Positions 50,536 to 58,333 of a stretch of 64,000 nucleotides of DNA are shown in pieces (the stretch's first letter is position 1; each line of letters begins with the position of its first letter). Location: NCBI RefSeq assembly GCF_016904885.1, contig NZ_JADWYI010000001.1, forward strand, positions 5,890,001 to 5,954,000. Direction: 5' to 3'. The DNA is from Archangium primigenium (lineage in GTDB: Bacteria > Myxococcota > Myxococcia > Myxococcales > Myxococcaceae). Below the pieces are notes generated by a model, which saw only the letters and a list, made by a program, of their open reading frames with translations, did no database searches and had not been told where the DNA came from. Both the position numbers and the translations under genes were made by a program.

Positions 50536-51837
50536 ATGCGATTCCCGCTTCCGCTGCTCGTCCTGTTGCTGGGCGCCTCGCCGTCTGTGGCCCGCGCGCA
50601 GCCGTCCGCCTCCGCCTCGCCCCGCGCCTACCTGCTGCGGCCCGCGCGGGTGTTCGATGGGGTCTCCGCCCAGGCCCAGGAAGGCGGGGTCGTGCTCGTG
50701 CGCGGGGAGCGGATCGTCGCCGTGGGCGGCGCGGCCCAGGTGGCGGTGCCTCCGGACGCGGAGATCATCGACCTGCCCGGCACCACCCTCTTGCCCGGAC
50801 TCATCGAGGGACACTCGCACCTGTTCCTCCATCCCTACAACGAGGCGAACTGGAATGATCAAGTGCTGCGGGAATCACTCGCGCTGCGCGTGGCCCGCGC
50901 CACCAACCACGCCCGGGACACCCTGCTCGCGGGCTTCACCACCGTGCGGGAGTTGGGCACCGAGGGCGCGGCCGACGCCGACGTGGGGCTCAAGCAGGCC
51001 ATCCAGCAAGGCATCATCCCGGGGCCCCGGATCTTCACCACCACCCGCGCGCTCGTCGCCACCGGCAGCTACGGTCCCAAGGGCTTCGCGCCCGAGTGGC
51101 ACGTGCCCCAGGGCGCCGAGGAGGCCGATGGCATCGACGGGCTCGTGCGCGCCGTGCGTGGGCAGATGGGCCGGGGCGCCGATTGGATCAAGGTCTACGG
51201 CGACTACCGTTGGGGCCCCCGGGGCGAGGCCCTTCCCACCTTCTCCGCCGAGGAGCTGAAGCTCATCGTCCAGACGGCACGCGATGGAGGCCGCCCCGTC
51301 GCGGTGCACGCGAGCACCCCCGAGGGCATGCGCCGCGCCGTGCTCGCGGGCGCGGAGAGCATCGAGCATGGCGATCAGGGCACGCCCGAGGTCTTCAAGC
51401 TCATGGCCGCGCGAGGCGTCTACTTCTGCCCCACGCTCGCCGCGGGGGACGCCATCCACCAGTACGGCGGATGGAAGAAGGGCACGGAGCCCGAGCCCCC
51501 CGCCCTCCAGGCCAAACGCGCGAGCTTCCGCGCGGCCCTCGCCGCGGGCGTGCCCCTGTGCGCGGGCGGCGACGTGGGGGTCTTCCCGCACGGCGACAAC
51601 GCACGGGAGCTGGTGTTGATGGTGGACTACGGCCTGACGCCCGTGCGCGCGCTCCAGGCGGCCACGTCCGGCAATGCCCGCATGCTCCACCAGGAGGAGC
51701 GGCTCGGTCAGGTGAAGGCGGGATGGCTCGCGGACCTCATCGCGGTGGAGGGCGACCCTACCCGGGACATCACCACCCTGCGTCAGGTGCGCTTCGTCAT
51801 GAAGGGCGGCGCCCTCCACCGGCGGCCGACCCCGTGA
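50536..51837 (+). CDS. Secreted metal-dependent amidohydrolase
   Basis: This 433-residue protein has a signal peptide ([20 protein letters not shown]). The amidohydrolase pattern is present: H93-x-H95 (EGHSHLFLH), the probable carbamylated-Lys position WIKVYGD, histidines in VAVHAS and [10 protein letters not shown] and the Asp in [14 protein letters not shown]. This spacing fits the imidazolonepropionase/prolidase-like (Xaa-Pro) group, whose members hydrolyse cyclic amides or dipeptides. Substrate not predictable. An upstream ATG at 50497 would add residues ahead of the signal and is less likely. Confidence 0.88.
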   Translation: MRFPLPLLVLLLGASPSVARAQPSASASPRAYLLRPARVFDGVSAQAQEGGVVLVRGERIVAVGGAAQVAVPPDAEIIDLPGTTLLPGLIEGHSHLFLHPYNEANWNDQVLRESLALRVARATNHARDTLLAGFTTVRELGTEGAADADVGLKQAIQQGIIPGPRIFTTTRALVATGSYGPKGFAPEWHVPQGAEEADGIDGLVRAVRGQMGRGADWIKVYGDYRWGPRGEALPTFSAEELKLIVQTARDGGRPVAVHASTPEGMRRAVLAGAESIEHGDQGTPEVFKLMAARGVYFCPTLAAGDAIHQYGGWKKGTEPEPPALQAKRASFRAALAAGVPLCAGGDVGVFPHGDNARELVLMVDYGLTPVRALQAATSGNARMLHQEERLGQVKAGWLADLIAVEGDPTRDITTLRQVRFVMKGGALHRRPTP

Positions 51838-51846
51838 GCCTTCCGT

Positions 51847-53118
51847 TCAGCTCGCGCGCGACGCGATGAGCGCGACGTTGCGAGGCGAGAGGCTCGGATC
51901 GAACACCTGGAGGACCTCGACGCGAAAGCCCAGCTCCTCCAGGAGGAGCGCGCGGTCCAGCAGGATCACGACCTCCAGGGCCCGCGCGAAGCGATCCCTC
52001 AACAGGTGACAGAGGAAGATGCGCCGCGTCTCGGGACGGACGAAGGCCGCGAAGGCCTCCAGCTCGGGCGCCGTCATGCGGGCGTCCAATCCCAGCCGCT
52101 CCAGCCGGTCGCGCGCGTAGACGGCGAAGGGCGCGGTGTAGAGCGCCTTGGGCGCATCTCCCGCCCGCACGAAACCGCGCTCGGGGAAGGTCCGCCGCGC
52201 CAGGAGCTCGAAGGCGAAGCGGTGCGCGTACACCCGCTTCATCAGCGCGAACTCCGCTTCGCTCTTGTGGTGTCGGCTGCGCGTCGCCAGGAACAGGGCG
52301 TGCTGCGTGAAGGGCAGCGCGTGGGCCTTGCCGACGCGGGAGACAGGAAGGTCCCGCGCGACCTCCATCGTGTCGTAGCAGCACCCGAAGTTCAGGAGGA
52401 AGCCCGCCTCCTGGCTCTTGCGGATCTGCGCGAGCGCGAGCGGTCCACACGTGTGCAGCCCCAGTGACGCCCGCTCCCGGCCGGAAAACAACGGATCAAT
52501 CCCGGGCTGGGGTCCGTCCTCGACCGACGCGTGGATGAAGCGCGGGGGCTCGCGCGCCGGGGTCCGCGCCCGTCTCAGCCAGTCGCGCCCCTTGTCCTGC
52601 AAGGCCGCGTCGCGATCGATGCTGTGGAAGATCCAGTCGAAGTGCTTCACACAGAGCCGGGCCAGGTGCCCCATGCCCCCCCCGATGTCGACCGCCTCGC
52701 GGATGCCCCGCGTGCGCGGTCCGAGCAGCGCGAGCACCCGCTCGACCTCGTGACGCTTCTTGGCGTTGAGCCCCTGGGTCTCCGTCACCGTCAGCGGCTG
52801 GACGCCCTCATGCCAGGGCAGCGCCGTGAGCGCCTGAAGCCCGTCCAGGAGCGTCCGCAGGGACTCGGGCGGGTCCCCGGGCGGCACGCCCTCGTCCAGT
52901 GCCCGCTCTCCCGCCTCGTCGAGGGACTCCGCATAGGACAGCCACGCGTCGGGATAGGCCGCCGCGGACTCCGGCCAGTTTTGGAGGATGGAGCGGGACC
53001 AGAGCCCGGACCAGGGCCGCAAGAGCGCCGTGAGCGCTTCCAATCGGCTGTCCCAACGTTGTTCGGCGTCCGGGTTCACGCACAATGCGTGCTGGACCTC
53101 ATCAGGAGCGTGAGACAT
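51847..53118 (-). CDS. METTL25-like SAM-dependent methyltransferase
   Basis: This 423-residue protein carries the Methyltransf_32/METTL25 (RRNAD1) motifs: the SAM loop AVDIGGGMGHLARLC (about 142-156), acidic end of the second strand (HSIDRD), ASLGLHTCGPLALAQIRKS and NFGCCYDTMEVARDLPVS. METTL25-like proteins are mostly eukaryotic; one group methylates ribosomal protein or rRNA. The conserved HTCG and GCCYxxM elements are also seen in the C-terminal half of eukaryotic members. Its ATG lies within the four bases CATG shared with the divergent methyltransferase gene, so the two starts overlap by two bases. No clear ribosome-binding site precedes it. Confidence 0.85.
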   Translation of the reverse strand: MSHAPDEVQHALCVNPDAEQRWDSRLEALTALLRPWSGLWSRSILQNWPESAAAYPDAWLSYAESLDEAGERALDEGVPPGDPPESLRTLLDGLQALTALPWHEGVQPLTVTETQGLNAKKRHEVERVLALLGPRTRGIREAVDIGGGMGHLARLCVKHFDWIFHSIDRDAALQDKGRDWLRRARTPAREPPRFIHASVEDGPQPGIDPLFSGRERASLGLHTCGPLALAQIRKSQEAGFLLNFGCCYDTMEVARDLPVSRVGKAHALPFTQHALFLATRSRHHKSEAEFALMKRVYAHRFAFELLARRTFPERGFVRAGDAPKALYTAPFAVYARDRLERLGLDARMTAPELEAFAAFVRPETRRIFLCHLLRDRFARALEVVILLDRALLLEELGFRVEVLQVFDPSLSPRNVALIASRAS

Positions 53119-53848
53119 GGCGGAGCAATACGATCACATCGGCGACAAGTACGAGCAATTCAAGAACACCGCCCCCCTGCCCATTCCCGAGCAGCACACG
53201 TTCCTTCAACTGCTGGGGGCGTTGCGCGGCCAGCGGGTGCTGGACCTGGCGTGCGGCGCGGGACACTACTCGCGCCTGCTCAAGCAGCGGGGCGCCGCCG
53301 AGGTGCTGGGGGTGGACATCTCCCCGGAGATGGTGGCCGTGGCCCGGCGGCGCGAACAGGAGCACCCCCTGGGCGTGCGCTACCAGGTCAGCGACGCCAC
53401 GCACCTGCCCGAATTGGGCACGTTCGACGTGGTGACGGCCGTCTACCTGCTCAACTACGCGCGGACCCGGGAGGATTTGCTGAGCATGTGCCGGAGCGTG
53501 CACCGCAACCTCGCGGACGGCGGGCGCTTCCTCGCCTTCACCATCGACCCGAGCTTCGACCTGCACAAGTCGAGCTGGGTGAAGTACGGCCTCGAGGTGA
53601 CGAGCGAGCGGTTCGAGGCGGGCCGCCACGTGGTCCAGGCCGTCTTCCTCACCGAGCCGCCCGCGCCCTTCGAGTACCTGCGCTGGCCCGCCGCCACCTA
53701 CGAGGCGGTCATGGCGGAGGCCGGCTTCAAGGACGTGCGCTGGCACCCCTTCGAGGTGCCCGCCGAGGCCCTGGCGCGCTTTGGCGCGGACTTCTGGAAG
53801 GACTACCAGGACAACCCCCTGCTCGTGGTGCTCAGCGGTCGCAAGTAG
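53117..53848 (+). CDS. UbiE-like class I SAM-dependent methyltransferase
   Basis: This 243-residue methyltransferase has the full motif I VLDLACGAGHYSRLL (38-52), motif II LGVDISPEMVAVA and the GTFDVVTAVYLLNYA region, followed by NLADGGRFLAFTID. It begins AEQYDHIGDKYEQFKNTAPLP, as in small-molecule methyltransferases of the ubiE/toxin-like type. AGGAG lies nine bases before the ATG at 53117. It is divergent from the METTL25-like gene and shares its start region. Confidence 0.92.
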   Translation: MAEQYDHIGDKYEQFKNTAPLPIPEQHTFLQLLGALRGQRVLDLACGAGHYSRLLKQRGAAEVLGVDISPEMVAVARRREQEHPLGVRYQVSDATHLPELGTFDVVTAVYLLNYARTREDLLSMCRSVHRNLADGGRFLAFTIDPSFDLHKSSWVKYGLEVTSERFEAGRHVVQAVFLTEPPAPFEYLRWPAATYEAVMAEAGFKDVRWHPFEVPAEALARFGADFWKDYQDNPLLVVLSGRK

Positions 53849-54058
53849 CTCGCCTGCTGTCCGTGCGAGCGGGAGGCGGATGCCGCCCTCTTCGCTCGCC
53901 TCGGGTTGCGCTCCAGTGTGTGAAACCTCACTTTACCGCGCGTGCGCCTTGTCTGGAGGGTGGGATGCGCTAAACAAATCAGACATCCGGACGGGATTTG
54001 AATACACAGCTCACTCCCTCCGTCTTGTTTGGCGAACCCGAGCAAAGAGAGTCATTCC

Positions 54059-54631
54059 ATGGTGAAGAGCATTCGGACGGCGGCGTTCCTCGTGGTGGTG
54101 GGCCTTGGCGCGACGGCGGGTGCGCAGGGCGGCATCCAGGTGGGGAGCAATGGCGAGGTCAAGGTCGGCACGGGCAGCAGCGGGGTGCAGGTGGGCCCCG
54201 GGGGCGATGTCTCCGTGCGCTCGCCCGGCGCCCAGATCGAGGTCGACGCGCCCCGCGAGTCCTCGCGCCGGGGTGAAGGCACGTCGCGGAAGACGGGCGC
54301 CCAGGTCCACTTGTCCGGCACGGGGCAGAAGCAGAACGTCACGTGCGAGGACGGCGGCGAGGTGAAGATCGAGGGCACCTCGAACGAGTACGTCATCGAG
54401 GGCCGGTGCGCGCGCATCTCCGTGGAGGGCACGGACAACACGGTCAGCGTGAACTCCGTGGACCAGGTGACGGTGGAGGGCACGGACAACAAGATGCGCG
54501 TGAACACCCTGGGCCAGGTGACGGTGGAAGGCACGAGCAACGAGGTCATCTGGAAGCGCACGGTGGGCTCGGCCCGCAAGCCCAAGGTCTCCACCGAAGG
54601 CGTGGACAACAAGGTGTATCAGGCACGGTAA
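54059..54631 (+). CDS. Secreted DUF3060-like repeat protein
   Basis: This 190-residue protein has a signal peptide (IRTAAFLVVVGLGATAGAQ) and a Gly/Val-rich segment (QVGSNGEVKVGTGSSGVQVG). From about residue 85 the pattern GEVKIEGTSNEYVIEG, ISVEGTDNTVSVNS, VTVEGTDNKMRVNT, VTVEGTSNEVIW repeats every 20-23 residues, the DUF3060 beta-helix-like coil. Role unknown; a surface or matrix filament is possible. The ATG at 54059 follows AAAGAGAG. The SDR gene begins seven bases after its stop, suggesting a shared transcript. Confidence 0.82.
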   Translation: MVKSIRTAAFLVVVGLGATAGAQGGIQVGSNGEVKVGTGSSGVQVGPGGDVSVRSPGAQIEVDAPRESSRRGEGTSRKTGAQVHLSGTGQKQNVTCEDGGEVKIEGTSNEYVIEGRCARISVEGTDNTVSVNSVDQVTVEGTDNKMRVNTLGQVTVEGTSNEVIWKRTVGSARKPKVSTEGVDNKVYQAR

Positions 54632-54637
54632 CGGGTC

Positions 54638-55375
54638 ATGTCCGACATCGACGGCAAGGTCATCATCATCACGGGGGCAAGCAGCGGGATTGGCGAGGCC
54701 GCGGCCCAGCTACTCGCCCGCCGGGGCGCCCGGGTCGTCCTCGGCGCGCGCCGCCTGGATCGTCTCGAGGCGCTCGCCGGGCGGATCTCCCAGGCGGGAG
54801 GCGATTGCGCCTTCGCCGTCACGGACGTCACGCGGCGCGCCGACGTCGCGGCCCTGGTGAACCTGGCCCGCGAGCGCCATGGCCGCCTGGACGTGCTCAT
54901 CAACAACGCGGGCCTCGGGCTCATCTCCGGCTTCGACGAGCGGCGCGTCGAGGACTGGGAGGCGATGATCGACGTCAACCTCAAGGGCGTCCTCTACGGC
55001 ATCGCCGAGGCCCTGCCCCTCTTCCGCGCGCAGGGCTTCGGGCACTTCATCAACACGCTGTCCACGGCGGGCCTGCGGATCGTCCCGCGCCAGGGGGTGT
55101 ACGCGGCCACGAAGAACGCCGTGCGCACCCTCACCGAGGCGCTGCGTCAGGAGGCCGGTGACAAGCTCCGGGTCACGAACATCTCCCCGGGCTTCGTGCG
55201 GACGGAGTTCGCGGACTCGATGACGGACCCCACCCAGAAGGCCGCGGTCCTCGAGAAGATGGAGCGCATCGCCATCTCCCCAGAGGCCATCGCCCGCGCC
55301 ATGGCCTTCGCGATCGAACAGCCGCCCGAGGTGGACGTGGGCGACATCGTCGTGCGGCCCACGGCCCAGGACTGA
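54638..55375 (+). CDS. Short-chain dehydrogenase/reductase
   Basis: This 245-residue oxidoreductase has the cofactor motif TGASSGIG (12-19), NNAGLG (about 90-95), the active-site Ser in STAGL (140s), Tyr and Lys in GVYAATKNAV, and VEVDVG near the end, a classical SDR of about 250 residues. It uses NAD(P); the substrate cannot be predicted. It follows the DUF3060 gene by seven bases and is convergent with cutC. Confidence 0.94.
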   Translation: MSDIDGKVIIITGASSGIGEAAAQLLARRGARVVLGARRLDRLEALAGRISQAGGDCAFAVTDVTRRADVAALVNLARERHGRLDVLINNAGLGLISGFDERRVEDWEAMIDVNLKGVLYGIAEALPLFRAQGFGHFINTLSTAGLRIVPRQGVYAATKNAVRTLTEALRQEAGDKLRVTNISPGFVRTEFADSMTDPTQKAAVLEKMERIAISPEAIARAMAFAIEQPPEVDVGDIVVRPTAQD

Positions 55376-55383
55376 GCGCGGCC

Positions 55384-56106
55384 CTACGCCATCTGGGCCA
55401 GGACGCTCGCCAATTCCTGTTCATCCGGCAGGTAGACGTTGCCGAAGTCGAGGACGTTGGGGTTGGCGTGCGTCATGGCGTTGGCCGTGGGTCGGCGGAA
55501 GGAGCCGTGGTACTCGCGGGCGCCGGACTCCTCCATCAGCCGGCCGAGGTTGTCGGCCCGGATGCCCGCCCCGGGCATGATGATGATGCGCTCTCCTGCG
55601 GCCTTCACCAGCTCGCCCAGGACCTTGCCCGCCTCGGGCGCGCCGCTCGCCTGGCCCGAGGTGAGGATGCGCTCGCACCCCGCCGCGATGAGGTCCTCCA
55701 GGGCCTGGAACATGTCCGGCGTCGCGTCGAAGGCCCGGTTGCACGTCACGCCCATGGGGCCCGCCCACTCGACGAAGCGCTTCATGCGCTCGGTGTCGAT
55801 GCGACCGTCTCTCAGCTGGGCGCCGATGGAGATGCCATCACAGCCGAGTTCCCGGCAGACACGGATGTCCTCGCGGAGGATGGCCAGCTCGTCGTCGTCG
55901 TAGAGGTAGTTGCCGGCCCGGGGCCGCAGGATGGCGTACAGCTTGAGGGAGACCCGCTCCCGGGTCCGCTTGAGGGTGCCGTGACTCGGCGTGGTGCCGC
56001 CCTCCATGGGGTTGTCGCACAGCTCGACGCGGAAGGCACCCGCGCGCTCCGCGATGAGACAGGATTGAAGATTGAAGGCGCAGACTTCCAGCAGGGCTCG
56101 GGGCAT
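55384..56106 (-). CDS. cutC: CutC family copper-homeostasis protein
   Basis: This 240-residue TIM-barrel protein has MPRALLEVCAFNLQSCLIAE, VELCDNPMEGGTTPSHGTLK, IGAQLRDGRIDTERMK, VTCNRAFDATPDM and CERILTSGQASGAPEAGKVL, the CutC signature along its length. CutC is implicated in copper tolerance, though its enzymatic role is debated; later names include Cu(I)-binding/TIM-barrel homologs. The ATG at 56106 fits the conserved start, with GGAGA upstream. The transposase gene at 56152 begins only 46 bases away on the opposite strand. Confidence 0.93.
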   Translation of the reverse strand: MPRALLEVCAFNLQSCLIAERAGAFRVELCDNPMEGGTTPSHGTLKRTRERVSLKLYAILRPRAGNYLYDDDELAILREDIRVCRELGCDGISIGAQLRDGRIDTERMKRFVEWAGPMGVTCNRAFDATPDMFQALEDLIAAGCERILTSGQASGAPEAGKVLGELVKAAGERIIIMPGAGIRADNLGRLMEESGAREYHGSFRRPTANAMTHANPNVLDFGNVYLPDEQELASVLAQMA

Positions 56107-56135
56107 GGCGGCGCGGAGTCTCCCACGGAATACCC

Positions 56136-57444
56136 GTGTCAGGATGCGGTCATGTCGAGACAGTGCGCGCACGGGAGGGCTTCGCGTCCAGAAGGCCTGA
56201 ATGCGCGGATCAGGCGATTCGAACGGGCCTTGCGCCGCAAGGACAAGGCCCTCCGGGAAGCGCGGGCCTTGGTGGCCCTGTCCCGGAAGGCCCGAGGACT
56301 CGCGGTCGGGGGGCGTGGCCGACTGCATTCTCCCGAGGACCGGAGCCGGGTTCATGAACTCCTCCAGCAAGCCATGGCGGAAGGGGCCCGACAGAGCGCC
56401 GCCTGTCATCTGCTGGGCGTCTCTCCGCGCACCGTCCAACGCTGGCGCAAGCCAGCCCTCGCCCGGGACGGACGGCCCGAGGTCACCCGGGTGCCCACGA
56501 ATCGGATCGATGCGAAGGAGCGCCGGTTCATCTTGAGCGTGCTCCACTCCGCCCGGTCACAAGGACTCTCTCCCTGGCAGATCGTGCCCAGGCTCGCGGA
56601 TGCGAACATCTACCTGGCCTCGGAGTCCACCCTGTACCGGCTCCTGCGCGCTCAGCGCTCCACCCCCAGGCCGCTCGTCCGTCGGCCGGTGGATTCCCGG
56701 GCGGCCTCGGCCCCCAATCAGCTCTGGAGCTGGGACATCACCTACCTGCGGGGCCCGGAGCGCGGCACCTTCCTCTATTTGTATCTGGTGATGGATGTCT
56801 TCAGTCGACGCATCATGGGGTGGAGGATCCACACCGAGGAGAGCTCCGAGCGGGCCGCCGCGCTCATCCGCGAGGTGTGCGCGCGGAACATGGTCGATGC
56901 CAGGAAGCTCCTGCTGCGCACCGACAACGGGCGGCCCATGCGCGGTGTCACCATGGCGAAGACACTGCGACGCCTGGGCATCATCCCCTCGTTCAGCCGC
57001 CCGGGGGTGAGCAACGACAACGCCTTCGTGGAGTCGCTCTTCCGCACCCTCAAGAGCCGTCCGGATTTCCCGAACGAGCGATTCCCGTCCCCCCAGGGCG
57101 CGCGCGCCTGGATGGGCCGATTCGTGGCCTGGTACAACCGGGAGCACCTGCACAGCCGCCTGGGCTACGTCACACCGGATGACCGGTACTTTGGCCGGGA
57201 CGCGGAAGTGCTCGCGCGGCGCGCCCGGCTGTACGAGCGGGCCAGGTCCAGGAGACCCGGGCGATGGTCTCGCGCCCCACGGCGCTGGGAACCCGCGCGC
57301 TTTCCCCAGGTCCCCGTGAAGACGTCCCCGTCCCTCGTCGAACCACGCGCCTGCCACCTGGACGCCTGGCGGCCCCGGGGCTGGGCTCGTTCCCCGCCCC
57401 TCCGGACAGGTCCACCTTCCCGCGGGCGACAACTGACTTGACAC
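56136..57444 (+). mobile_element. IS3-like element, apparently truncated at the left end
   Basis: The element carries one transposase frame. Only weak ends are seen: GTGTCA at 56136-56141 and TGACAC at 57439-57444, a six-base inverted match that may be chance. The usual OrfA N-terminal helix-turn-helix is missing, and cutC begins 30 bases to the left, so the left end was probably lost. Limits are approximate. Confidence 0.45.
56152..57441 (+). CDS. IS3-type transposase, OrfA-tail/OrfB fusion lacking the HTH
   Basis: This 429-residue protein starts at the ATG 56152. Residues 17-55 (RRFERALRRKDKALREARAL) match the C-terminal leucine-zipper-like end of an IS3 OrfA, and residues 60-120 resemble the OrfB N-terminus (SPEDRSRVHELLQQAM, GVSPRTVQRWRK). 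The DDE catalytic core lies at about 200-370: Asp in WSWDITYL, Asp in RTDNGRP and Glu in DNAFVESLF. The tail after residue 385 is Arg/Pro-rich and unconserved. OrfA's DNA-binding HTH is not encoded, so the transposase is probably inactive or needs a partner in trans. Confidence 0.8.
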   Translation: MSRQCAHGRASRPEGLNARIRRFERALRRKDKALREARALVALSRKARGLAVGGRGRLHSPEDRSRVHELLQQAMAEGARQSAACHLLGVSPRTVQRWRKPALARDGRPEVTRVPTNRIDAKERRFILSVLHSARSQGLSPWQIVPRLADANIYLASESTLYRLLRAQRSTPRPLVRRPVDSRAASAPNQLWSWDITYLRGPERGTFLYLYLVMDVFSRRIMGWRIHTEESSERAAALIREVCARNMVDARKLLLRTDNGRPMRGVTMAKTLRRLGIIPSFSRPGVSNDNAFVESLFRTLKSRPDFPNERFPSPQGARAWMGRFVAWYNREHLHSRLGYVTPDDRYFGRDAEVLARRARLYERARSRRPGRWSRAPRRWEPARFPQVPVKTSPSLVEPRACHLDAWRPRGWARSPPLRTGPPSRGRQLT

Positions 57445-57667
57445 CCACCGGTGCGCCGCGTCGCGCGCCGCTCCGCCCTCGACCCGAAGACGCGACCCAT
57501 GCTCGCGGACGCGGCGGCCGCCAGACCCCCCGGTGGCAGCATGGTTGTCGCCTCGCGGTGGCGCCGCGAGACCCGGGCCCGATGGCAAGGCTCGATGCGC
57601 ACCAGGAGCGGCGGATGAAGGCGGAAGGCACCCGGTCGACGAAGCAGGTGAGCCCTCGGAGCGCGAC

Positions 57668-58273
57668 TTGATTCATGACCTGGACATGACCCTCAAGGAA
57701 CTGCTCCGGTGTGAGCTGCCTGGCAACCTGCTGGATTCCGCCCTCCAGGTGTTCATCGGCTTCGCGACTCCGGACGATCGCTTTCCGCCCGCCAGCTTCC
57801 AACTGCCTGGCATCAACCTGTTCCTCTACGACGTCCAGGAGAACGTGAGTCTGAGACATCCCGAGACCCACTCGGAGCGTCAGGACAACGGCTCCGTGCT
57901 CATCCAGCATGCCCCCGCCTGGGTGGACTGCCATTACATGGTGACCGCCCATGGGCGGGATGGTGCCCAGACCCCCGAGGCGGACGAACACCTCCTCTTG
58001 GGCGAAGCGCTCCGGGTACTGATGCGCCACCGCAGACTTCCCTCGGAGTGCTTGCAAGGAAGTCTCAAGGGACGACCCCTGTTGCCCCGCACCAGCGTCA
58101 TCCCTCCGGAATCCCTGCGCCACGGCATGGAACTGTGGAACGCACTGAGAGGCAAGCCTCGTCCCTCATTCCACTACACCGTGACCCTCCCCGTCGAGGT
58201 GATGGCTCCGAAGGTCGCCGAACACACCGTGCGCGAGTCCGTCGTGAATCTGGACTTTAAACGCCAAACCTGA
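57668..58273 (+). CDS. eCIS DUF4255 protein (Pvc16/Afp16-like tube terminator)
   Basis: This 201-residue protein opens the contractile injection cluster. It matches DUF4255 (LDMTLKELLRCELPG, SFQLPGINLFLYDVQENVSL, PEADEHLLLGEALRVLMRH, LPVEVMAPKVAEHTVRES), which in Pvc/Afp particles caps the tube and sheath end opposite the baseplate and sets the length. The TTG at 57668 is preferred: GGAG lies six bases upstream (57658-57661), and the IHDLDMTLKEL start is conserved. An ATG at 57686 would remove it. Confidence 0.9.
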   Translation: MIHDLDMTLKELLRCELPGNLLDSALQVFIGFATPDDRFPPASFQLPGINLFLYDVQENVSLRHPETHSERQDNGSVLIQHAPAWVDCHYMVTAHGRDGAQTPEADEHLLLGEALRVLMRHRRLPSECLQGSLKGRPLLPRTSVIPPESLRHGMELWNALRGKPRPSFHYTVTLPVEVMAPKVAEHTVRESVVNLDFKRQT

Positions 58274-58333
58274 CAGCCGCCGAGTGCGGAACCACCCACG
58301 AGAAAACACCTCTCCATCACGGAGGAAAAACAC

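Noticed and set aside
56131-57449. Clear terminal inverted repeats and target duplication for the IS element
   Set aside because: Only a six-base match (GTGTCA/TGACAC) was found, which could be chance; no direct target repeat seen.
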